A stretch of 64,000 nucleotides of DNA from positions 1-64,000 of the forward strand of contig NW_019174035.1 of NCBI RefSeq assembly GCF_001642475.1, in the 5' to 3' direction. Position 1 is the stretch's first letter. Every line of letters starts with the position of its first letter. Both the position numbers and the translations under genes were made by a program. This document shows, piece after piece, positions 55,820 through 64,000 of this stretch. This DNA is from Fonsecaea monophora (taxonomy: Eukaryota > Ascomycota > Eurotiomycetes > Chaetothyriales > Herpotrichiellaceae). The notes under the pieces are model-generated. The model did not search any database. It was given only the letters and a program-made list of their open reading frames with translations, and was not told the origin of the DNA.

Positions 55820-57261
55820 ATGTCGCAGGACCTGGAGAAGCAGATCCCCATCCGCGAGGAGCCAGAGTCCGAACCTCAGGAAAGTCTTGTTGTCCCCATC
55901 AACAAAGATGTCTCGGCTTCACCTACCGAGAAGTCGTCGCTCGATCAGCCCGCCCAAAATGAGACTCCAAAGCCTGCCAACCCGTGGATGGACCCGTCGT
56001 CGTTCCCGGACGGCGGTGCACAAGCCTGGCTCACGGTCGCTGCCGCCAGCGCCTGCTTTTTCGTTTCCTGGGGGTATGTGGTCCTCGCTGTTTATGGTGG
56101 AACATGAACACTGACATCCCTGTTTCCAGATGGATCAACTGTATCGGAGTCTTCCAAGACTACTACATGCGCGCCGAGTTGAAGCAATACTCACCCAGCA
56201 CCGTTGCCTGGATTCCGTCGCTAGAAACATTCTTTATGCTCGCCACAGGACCTGTGGCCGGCTTCATCTTCGACAACTATGGCCCAACCAAGCTACTCAT
56301 TGTCGGTAGCTTTCTGCATGTTTTCGGCTTGATGATGGCCTCCCTCTCCAAGGAATACTATCAGTTCCTCCTCAGCCAGGGCGTCTGCAGTGCCATTGGT
56401 GCCTGTTGCATCTTCACCCCGGCGGTCTCGTGTGTCTCGACATGGTTCTTTCACAAACGTGGTATGGCCATTGGAATCACCGCTGCAGGCAGCTCTCTCG
56501 GCGGTGTCCTGTTTCCCATCATTGTTAGTCGCATGATCGAGGAGACAGGGTTTCCGTGGGCCATGCGGACCTGCGCCTTTCTCATTCTGGGCCTCTGCAC
56601 CTTTGCTGTCTTCACGCTGCGCTCTCGGTTCCCTCCGTCTCGGCGTCCTTGGAGCATCATGGCCTTCCTCCGGCCCCTCAAAGAAGTCCCCATGATCCTG
56701 CTCACTCTTGCCACTTTCTTCTTTTACTGGGGCATGTTCCCGGTATTCTCCTTCGTCACAGCCGTGGCCAACGGCAGGGGAATGTCGCTCGAGCTAGCTC
56801 AGTACCTCGTTTCCATCCTGAATGCCGGTTCTGTCTTTGGTCGGACATTACCAGGGTTGTTGGGTGATCGAGTTGGGCGCTTCAACGTCATGACTGTCTT
56901 TTGCACTCTGACAGCCATTTTAATCCTGGCTGTGTGGATCCCCGCCACGAGCAACGCAGGCCAACTCGTGTTTGCCCCATTGTTTGGTTTTGCCTCAGGT
57001 GCTGCCATTGGGCTGACGCCTGCTCTGATTGCACAAGTTTCCCCAATCAGGGAGATTGGTGTGCGGACAGGCACGGTCTTTGCCGCGGGTTCGATAGGGG
57101 CGTTGACGGGGTCGCCAATCGGAGGCGCCTTGATCACTCGCGATCACGGAGGCTTTCTGTACCTTCAACTCTTTGGCGGTTGTGTCTGTCTTGTTGGGTG
57201 TTTCTTCTTCCTCATAGCTCGGATATACCTGGTTGGCACTGATCTGAGGAAGAAAGTGTAG
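55820..57261 (+). CDS. MFS transporter, monocarboxylate transporter (MCT/SLC16-like) family
   Basis: Exons 55820-56073 and 56130-57261, joined in phase 2 across a 56-nt GTATGT...TTTCCAG intron, give 461 residues. The N-terminal 65 residues are hydrophilic and Glu/Pro-rich; DGGAQAWLTVAAASACFFVSWGWINCIGVFQDYY begins the first transmembrane helix, as in fungal MCT-like carriers. About 12 membrane segments follow. Motifs include FIFDNYGPTKLLIVGSF, GACCIFTPAVSCVSTWFFHKRGMAIGITAAGSSLGGVLFPI and FGRTLPGLLGDRVGRFNVM. Members take up or export monocarboxylates or nicotinic-acid-like compounds across the plasma membrane; the substrate here cannot be told. The intron lies inside the first membrane segment. 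It is not visibly part of a biosynthetic cluster, since no enzyme genes flank it. Confidence 0.92.
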
Positions 57262-57740
57262 TTGGGAATGAGGGCCATTTGGCAGGAAAAAGCCAGTTTC
57301 GCGACGACCTGTGTTTACTTGTATTAGTGATAGATAGACATAGACTCCACTTGAACAAATTTCATTGCATACGGGATATAGATGGATTCACAGGGAAGAA
57401 ATGAAGTTTTGCATGGTGAAGTCTGGAGCGAGAGGTTTATTTCAACTCTACCGAATTTCCGCGGACAGTTCGTATGGGCATAAGAAGTACATAGGCCATG
57501 GTAGCGGCAGTGGTGGTAGGGATCAAGGTGATGGTGGTGGCGCAGGTGCCAGTCAAACTGCGGCATGTGGCACAACTTCGTCCACGGCCAACTGCGCCCA
57601 ATGTGTTTGGCTGCGCAATTCTGTCACAAACATCTTGTCATCTCATCACTATCACATCCTCATCCTCGTCTTCATCCCATCTTCCACCCACCATCCACCA
57701 TCATGATCGAATTAGAACAGATTTCCCTTCGAACGTCGAA
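57262..57740. other. Convergent intergenic region
   Basis: About 480 bp tail to tail between the transporter and the coiled-coil gene. GGTGGTGG/TCATCATC-type simple sequence lies near 57495-57700. No gene seen. Confidence 0.4.
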
Positions 57741-58982
57741 TTACTCCTCAACATAGTCGCTATCTTTGGGATCGTCGCAGTCATCGGCCATCTCCACATC
57801 TTCCAGTCTCGCTGGTATCTCTTCCTCATTACCAGAAGTTTCGCCCGCGTCAACAGGCGTTTGAGTCTTGGACTTGACTCTGCGCCTGCTGCTCCTCTTC
57901 CAATTAGCCACAAGACGAGCGACCTCCTCCATATCGTACGCTTCGATGGCGTGCACAAGAGCATCCTTCGATTTAGTCAATTTGTCCACCATTTGCTCCA
58001 AACCATGACTGCTCGCTTCAAGCTTTTTCATTCGAGTTTCCAGGTCTCCCTTCTCCTTCTGCCACACTCCCCCCAGATCATTGGCTTTCATTGCTTTTGT
58101 TTCAGCTTCCACGGCCCTCGTTCTTGCTTCCAACACCTGTCGTTGCATTTTGACATAGTTGCAACAGCCCTTCTCAATATCGAGGTCCCAGCCTGGCATC
58201 TCGAGCTTCTCCAGGTGGTTTCCCAGTATCCTGGTGGTCTCGTCGGTCCAAAAGTTGGGCAACGTGACTTGTTTCACGGCCGCCTCGTCTGCATGCCACA
58301 AGACAACTGCGATCTTGACCATGTCACCCGGTACTCGGTGGGACATATTGACAGTCAGCCACCACTTTTTGAAGGCGGCCTCTTGAAGGAAAAGCCCACG
58401 TGTGAAGCTCTTGATGGTTTCGCGTCTGAACTCGGTGGAAGGCCCGTATACCATCAATCCAGCAAATCGGGTCTTGCTTACTTCGATGTTGGTGCGCTTG
58501 AGTTCGAAAATCAGGCTGTCCTTCACAAGATCCTTGACAGCTTCGATGGAGTTCATAGTGTCAATGTCGGACTGTACCTCCCGTGTGAAGCGGCCTGCTT
58601 GGGGAGCTGCGACATGAACCAGGACTGGCAGAATTTCCGGCAGCAACCACCCCTGGAAAAAATGTCAGCATAACACCGCAGGACGAGGACGGAGTTCTGG
58701 ACTAGGACATATGCATTGCCAGCGAAGAATGCCCAGAAGACCTACTGTGATGTGCTTGTGTTTGTGAGTGATCTTTTCGGCTTCGGCTACTCCAAGCTCT
58801 TCCCAAGTCTCAAGAAGCGGGTACTTGGTGTTCGTGATGGTTGTTTCGGGATGCGCGATACCAGGGCCACTCTCTTGTGCGGCGTCATCGGCGACTCTCC
58901 AGCCGTTTATGTTCTGATGCAATTGCCGACTCTTCTTTATGCTCACCCTCTCCTGCTTGTGCTTTGTAACCTTTGGTGTCAT
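57741..58982 (-). CDS. Unknown coiled-coil protein with acidic C-terminus
   Basis: Exons 58746-58982 and 57741-58652, joined in phase 0 across a 93-nt intron (GTAGGT...GCTGACATTTTTTCCAG), give 382 residues. The first exon is polar and Lys/His-rich. Residues about 80-220 appear globular (LIFELKRTNIEVSKTRF, FLQEAAFKKWWLTVNMSHRV). A coiled coil follows (about 235-310, MQRQVLEARTRAVEAETKAM), then a basic patch (KRSSRRRVKSK, possible nuclear signal) and a highly acidic tail ending DDPKDSDYVEE. No domain is recognised. The + strand opposite is also open for 391 codons, but the minus strand has the better intron and protein-like composition. The start at 58982 is the best in-frame Met; the frame is open further upstream. 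Confidence 0.65.
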
Positions 58983-61907
58983 GTTGACCAAATTAACTTG
59001 ACATAGGCAGGAGGACGCAGTTGATGGGCCGTTTCGCAACTCCCGCCAGCACCAAGTGTTGGTGCACTTTTCAAGAAGTCCAAATACGATGAGCAAACTT
59101 GAGCACGAGGAGGAACGGAGGCACAGAGCCTGGGGCACAGGCTGGCGCAAGAGGAAAGGTAAGGAAATGCAGAAAATTGACACACGAACAAGGCATGATA
59201 GTAACAGAGGCAGTTGTTCGTTCACTTCACATCACTAACTCCTATCTCTGACCTACCTCAGAGCTTTCTGCCAGACCCTTCACGATTTCACTCTGACCGA
59301 GCAGTACTAGCACTAGCACCCTCCTCCCTCCTCATCATGACTACCTTGTCGGCCAGCACTGGTATGATCAGCGCAGCGAACTGTGCACACTGCGATGATA
59401 GCAACACAAGGCTTGACGATGAAGTACAAAAACAAGAGGAGAAAAATAGTATTTCCAGACGCACATCCGATTAAAGCATTCGATCACCATCCGTGAGGGA
59501 CCTCGTTAACCACCTCAGCCAAAACCCCAAAGACTCGCCGATGTGGAGAGGAGGCCCGGAGAGCCTCTTTTGCCACCAAGGTATTGGACCTTTCCGCTCG
59601 ACTGATGTAACCTATCAGGGGAGGCAAAGGGATTTGTGTTAAAATTCTCAGCCTCAACTTGTCAGGTGACCACAACCACCACCCATATATCGCAAAGGAC
59701 ATGATGACAGCTTCACTTTACTGTTCTGGCTGCTTTTGAGCGTTTGCATGGTGCAACGCTCAGAGGAAGAAGCTAGTCTCTAAGTACGGGTACGTTGTCT
59801 GCGCCCTGGGGGTTGGCCGAAGCGGAATTCAAGGTGAGTCCGTCCCTGGTGCGCTGTACCAGTTACCTACGTGCTTCGGAGCGTCCATCCCTGAACTTTC
59901 GTCGACCATGGCTGCCTGGTCTTACTGACGCCTTCGGTGGTAGGCAATCGTACGCTCCTGAAACTAGTTTGGGTCGAAACCTGGCCATCGATGCGGCCTT
60001 TGAACCCTAATCCCCCAATCACATGAGTCAGCCCACTCTTCAGCGGTGAGATAGTCGCCGAGTCCCCGTATCAAGGGAGCAGTCTGGCAGTCTTTTGGTT
60101 CCGAACACTGACCGGGGTGAAAAGAAACGCGCCGAAAGAGATGGAATTGAAGGATGCCCGAGAGTTTTGTGCGAATGATCAGAACATTTCTCGTCTGATT
60201 TTGTGCGACCAATCATTCCATGGCACGCGCCAACTGCAGTTGCAGGGGACGCAAGCATTAAACCTCATTGAGACAGGTTCGTTTTATTCTCTCTCGTCCC
60301 TCGTGACTATGGAAGCAATGCTCCTTAGCCGATGCCTTCTGACAGGGAGCAAGTGTTGATATTTACAATTGCTACTATTGCTCCCCGATCATCATGGGAC
60401 GGGCCGATCGATACTGGGGTCATTTTAAGCGGATTGACGAGGGGTAGTAAATGTTCTTCTTTACTAACGGGTTTTAGACAAGACTAGCCTGGGCCAGGTG
60501 ATGGGTACTCAGGCACCTTCAAGGAGACTCGGAGAACTACATTACGTCGGTGTGGATGATTGTTTTTGTTGGCAAAGGGTTTGCAGACGCCCGTCTGCTG
60601 CGCAAGGACGTTCTCAACTTCCCATCCACAGCTTCACCAATGTTTTGTTGCCATGTAGCCTACGAGGTTCGACGCTTTGACGATCTAAGCAACCTGAGAA
60701 TTCCTTCCTGCCACCTGCATACCATTTAGCGCCATCATACCATCCTTCTTCCACGCTGCTGCAGGGCGACGAACCGAATGTTTCCATCACCCCGGACACT
60801 GGCTGCTCGTCAAGGGCACATGTAGCCCCACCCTCTTGGACGCAACACTTCCAACGTTCACAAGCGGTGCTATCTCGGAGGCAACCCCGTTCTAGCACCG
60901 TCTATTTGGCCTTGGAACTGGGCAAATCAAACCTACAGGTTGGATTGCATGGTTGCAAACTGAGATTTCAAGAGAGGTTTCACTTACGGCATTTGAGGGA
61001 TACCATCTTGATTGTGGATTAATATGGGTTGATCTAGCGTGTTAATTTCGGGCATGGTCCGCAGGCGGTGAGGGCGAGAGCACATTCTAGGGTCCGAACT
61101 AGCCGTTGCGGCTCAGTTCGTAGGCATCCTCTGCAGAGTTAATACGCTAAGCTTCACGCCCCTACAAGGCGCAACCGGAGCCTGGGGTGACCCCGAAATA
61201 CAATCGTCACAATGGACAATTAGGAATGACAGGGCAACACTCTTGGGTGGGCACGCATTTTGCGGCTCGAAGCCACTGACTGGATCTTGTCCAGGGCAAT
61301 CATCTACTCGCAGGATTTCTCAGGAGGCCGACGGCTTAGGGTTCCGTTACTCGACATATCTGCTTGCCAGCAAACATGCGAACGTCGAAGATATTGCACC
61401 CCCTTGAACAAGGATTGCCTAAGCAAAAGAAACAACGATCCGAGAGCCTCAGCTTGACAAGACTTTCGTACACGACGTGCACGATGATGAGAGGTAGGTC
61501 ATTTGAGGATGACTTGTTCGATATGTGAGATGTTGTCGCCATTGGGGATGACGCTGTGGCACGAAAGACCTTAGCATGTTCGCTGATTTTGTGTGTCACT
61601 CACCAATACGACAATCTCCGACAAGACCCCTGTCAACTAGCAGATATCCTCTGCAAGCCAAGCGCCTTACTTTGGTTATGGTTGCGCAAGGGAGATACAG
61701 TCCGGCCAGCAGACAGCCCGACCTTGGGAAGGGAGAAGACCCTTGGCTTTGTTGACTGGCGTCCTATAAAGGTCTGCTATCAGCCATGGTCCTCGGATAC
61801 TCTCGAACTGCTGGAAGCAATCTTGAATTTTTCAAAGCTGCCCGAAGCACCTTCCGCACAGTCCTCAGATAGACCCTGCCTCCCTGACTATATTCCCCCG
61901 AAGAAGA
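58983..61907. other. Long gene-poor region
   Basis: Nearly 3 kb with short frames on both strands, none convincing. An ATG at 59338 after a CT-rich stretch could begin a short peptide, without further support. I see no transposase, terminal repeats or rRNA/tRNA pattern. Confidence 0.5.
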
Positions 61908-62753
61908 ATGACAGGCTCCCAGGAAGGGAATGGTCGGAAGCCAGGTCGCCAAAACAAACGCGGCGGTTCAGGACACAAGAAGCGCTTGAGATTCATTAGA
62001 GAGAGACCGGAGAGACATAAGCTCCGGAGTTGCGATTACTGTTTTACTGTACATCGCAGGGTACGTGTTTCTTTGGTACTTCGGTCTATTAGAGCATCCG
62101 AACTAACAGCAAATTGCCAGTGCGCACGACGAATACCAGGAAGGAAGTGCAGGAGGTGTGAGCGAAGAAACAATTATTGTAGTTTTGAGTCTTTGCCACG
62201 TCGACCAAGCGGTACGACGGCTCCTGGGAGTACTCATCCTTCACCTGGCGTCAACCCAACCCCGGTAGCACAAATTCGTCAAAGGTGTGTGTATCAAGGC
62301 GTCTTGGTCGAGACGGAAGCTGACGTCGGCTGCAGTCCTGGCAACCAACCCGATCCAGGCTTGATTCCAACCTCTTTTGACCAAGATGGGACAACCTGGG
62401 ACAGCTACTTCGAAATGTTCCCTCGCCAATCTTTTGCTCACACTCTAGGCACTTCCGGACAGCCAAACAGCCTGTCCGGCTTTGTTGGTCCTCATGCGTA
62501 CCAAGCCAGGTCAATATTTCCCTCGGCAAACGAACAGGGTCAGCAAACGGACGGTGGTAACGAGGAGGAGATAGATGAGGAGGAAGAGGAGGAGGAGGAA
62601 GAAGAAGAAGATGATGATGATGATGATGGGTATGATGATAACAATGATGATTATGACGGAGGGGCAGGGCCAGGGCCAGAGGAGGACAAAGACGAGGGTG
62701 CAAAAGAGAGCGTATGGTCTGGGGTGCTGGTCGAGAGGCAGAGGTACTATTAG
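61908..62753 (+). CDS. Short Zn2Cys6 protein with acidic C-terminal tail
   Basis: Exons 61908-62060 and 62121-62753, joined in phase 0 across a 60-nt intron (GTACGT...ACTAAC...GCCAG), give 261 residues. Splicing makes a canonical zinc cluster (about 41-70): Cx2C in SCDYCFTVHRR, then CARRIPGRKCRRCERR, spacing Cx2Cx6Cx8Cx2Cx6C. The N-terminus is Gly/Lys/Arg-rich. The rest is Pro/Ser/Gly-rich, with a strongly acidic tail (about 208-245) coded by a GA-rich imperfect microsatellite. No fungal_trans domain follows, so the protein is much shorter than typical regulators. The intron has no stop and length 3n; if retained it inserts 20 residues between the second and third cysteines and would break the zinc cluster. 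Confidence 0.75.
   Translation: MTGSQEGNGRKPGRQNKRGGSGHKKRLRFIRERPERHKLRSCDYCFTVHRRVRVSLVLRSIRASELTANCQCARRIPGRKCRRCERRNNYCSFESLPRRPSGTTAPGSTHPSPGVNPTPVAQIRQRCVYQGVLVETEADVGCSPGNQPDPGLIPTSFDQDGTTWDSYFEMFPRQSFAHTLGTSGQPNSLSGFVGPHAYQARSIFPSANEQGQQTDGGNEEEIDEEEEEEEEEEEDDDDDDGYDDNNDDYDGGAGPGPEEDKDEGAKESVWSGVLVERQRYY
62061..62120 (+). other. 60-nt stop-free intron inside the zinc-cluster codons
   Basis: Canonical GTACGT donor, ACTAAC branch 14-19 nt before the GCCAG end. Being 3n long and stop-free, retention yields a full-length but altered protein. Confidence 0.7.
62561..62660 (+). repeat. GA-rich imperfect microsatellite within coding sequence
   Basis: Alternating GAGGAA/GAAGAA and GATGAT repeats code for a run of Glu and then Asp. 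The number of units is likely to vary between isolates. Confidence 0.7.
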
Positions 62754-63347
62754 GACCCCGTATAGGGAGCACAATGTCAAAACACAAAGGGAGGGGAGGG
62801 GTGGGGAGCTGCGAAACATGGGGCATGTGGTCTTCAACAGGCCTTGCGATTTACATTAGGAGGAGAGTTGGAGTGGCACACAGGACGGACACTGTCTCTT
62901 TTTTCTTTTGTTGTGCTTCTTGCTGCTGTTGTTATCGTTTTTGAATTACTTTGATGTTGTGGAGGCTCAACGGACGACGACATGATCGAGTGCGCCTTTT
63001 TTTGTTATGTCTCATACTTTCATAGCAACCGTAATTGACCATGAATCTTGTCATCAATGATTTTTTTCGTCTGCCTCCTTTTTCCGCCGTCAAAGCGTGA
63101 CTTGAAGAATACCGGAAGTGGTGAACGGGGTTTTTATCTGGTACCCTCGCTTCGCAGCCTCGACCCCTGCCTTGGGGATGGATTCCTTGACAGGCATCCA
63201 GACATGCACAGCAAGGCTTGAACAATGGACAATGCATGGACAATGGTGCTTGTCCTGAGTACGAAGTACGGACAAGGTGTGGATTAAAGTAGCCGAAACT
63301 CACTAAATTTACGAGGTACCTACCTAGGGACTAGGTATGCAAGCTAT

Positions 63348-63362
63348 GTACCGAGTACCGAG
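63348..63362. repeat. GTACCGAG tandem unit
   Basis: GTACCGAGTACCGAG, a doubled 7-bp TACCGAG unit; the same doublet occurs at 8676-8690. Confidence 0.7.
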
Positions 63363-63810
63363 TGCAAAGTACATTCGGGGGGGCCAACCCACCGTTTGTA
63401 GATCCCCTAGCCCAAAACCAAGCCAAGCTGTGCCCTAACATAGCCGCTACCGGTGCCTAGATCTAGCAGTTGTTAGCTGTACTCGGTACATATGTGTTAC
63501 TGGGGTTGGTGTTGGGGTTTGAGTTTGGGGTTCAGGGGTTAATAGCTTATAGGTACGAGGTAGGGCCATAGCGCTGCCACGCAGGGCAGGGTAGGGTAGT
63601 GGCAGGATAGGCGGTAGGGGGCACTGGGCTCACGCTTGGGACACCTATCTTCGAGGTGCCTAGAGGTATGAGGTAGAGGTACGGGGTACATATGTACATG
63701 CAAGTTCAGGAACAGTAACCCACGGGCCACGGGGACATAGCGCCTGGTGGGTGATGGCCTTTATAGAGTACATAGGTACCTATACAGTACCTGCGAGTGA
63801 ATAGGTACAA

Positions 63811-63836
63811 GTGCCGAGTACTCGGTACTCGGTACG
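63811..63836. repeat. GAGTACTCGGTACTCGGTAC repeat
   Basis: Palindromic run around GAGTACTC with two CTCGGTAC units, inverted relative to the copy at 63348. Confidence 0.7.
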
Positions 63837-63927
63837 GAATCTGGATGAGCACTGACCAAGCCTACCTACGGAGTAGCTGCGTGGCTGCCTGAGGAGCGGG
63901 TAGCAGGTACCCTCGAAGCACTTGTAT

Positions 63928-63950
63928 GTACCGAGTACCGAGTACCGAGT
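63928..63950. repeat. Triple TACCGAG tandem repeat
   Basis: Three copies of TACCGAG in tandem, 50 bp from the window edge and followed by GGTACTTGTACGAG. Confidence 0.7.
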
Positions 63951-64000
63951 AGCCGGTACTTGTACGAGGGACCAAGCACGGACGGACGATCATCTGCTGC

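Larger units (their letters stand above)
62754..64000. other. Right-edge intergenic region rich in GTACCGAG repeats
   Basis: No gene. The stretch from about 63300 on is unusual: clustered GTACCGAG/CTCGGTAC units (see repeats), TACCTACCTAGG and AGGTACC variants, and GGGGTT runs at about 63498-63540. Confidence 0.55.

Noticed and set aside
35677..57261. Secondary-metabolite gene cluster (four regulators plus MFS transporter)
   Set aside because: No polyketide, peptide, terpene synthase or tailoring enzyme gene lies in the window.
57498..58673. 391-codon + strand frame
   Set aside because: Antisense to the coiled-coil gene; low-complexity start and His/Ser/Leu-rich composition typical of antisense frames.
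61556..61999. 147-codon + strand frame overlapping the short Zn2Cys6 gene
   Set aside because: Overlaps the start of a gene with a canonical zinc cluster and intron; no domain seen.

Overview
The window is nuclear DNA of a filamentous ascomycete (Pezizomycotina). The evidence is short spliceosomal introns (about 46-93 nt, mostly GTRAGT...CTRAY...YAG), CT-rich promoters and leaders, Zn2Cys6 and fungal_trans regulators, and a full set of yeast-type housekeeping genes. I cannot fix the class; Eurotiomycetes or Sordariomycetes would both fit. Gene models were built by hand by joining reading frames at splice sites that keep protein similarity and phase; no transcript data were available.

Left part, about 1-32.7 kb: compact, conserved genes. 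In order: SHB17-type sedoheptulose bisphosphatase (+), a 1151-residue protein with a GW/WG-rich low-complexity region (-), the COPI ArfGAP GLO3 (+), an unknown 523-residue protein with an in-frame TAG that a 54-nt intron would remove (-), MIA40 (-), a 1506-residue sacsin-like HSP90-type ATPase (-), thiamine pyrophosphokinase THI80 (+), the NMD factor UPF2/NMD2 with a GC-AG intron (-), a ribosomal-L1-domain ribosome-biogenesis factor (-), a Tos4/Plm2-like FHA protein (+) and mitochondrial ETF alpha (+).

Right part, about 32.7-64 kb: gene-poor and accessory in character. A two-gene transcription-factor module, Zn2Cys6 regulator followed by SREBP-type bHLH, is present twice in opposite orientation (35.7-40.5 kb on +, 42.5-46.9 kb on -), tail to tail. 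The two Zn2Cys6 genes share three intron positions, the same phases, and identical lengths of exon 2 (135 nt) and exon 3 (94 nt), so they are paralogues from an inverted duplication.

Beyond it an ankyrin-subtilase gene (-) is divergent from an unknown gene (+) across 513 bp. The unknown gene carries a 1-nt frameshift. The layout recalls fungal programmed-cell-death loci in which a subtilisin-like protease sits beside the protein it activates; that link is inference. Then follow a 67-residue small protein, an MCT-type MFS transporter, an unknown coiled-coil protein and a short Zn2Cys6 protein with an acidic tail. The right end has no gene and many GTACCGAG/CTCGGTAC repeats.

The best candidates for something undescribed are the palindromic transcription-factor module, the ankyrin-subtilase/partner pair, the GW-repeat protein, and several introns of length 3n whose retention changes or truncates the protein.
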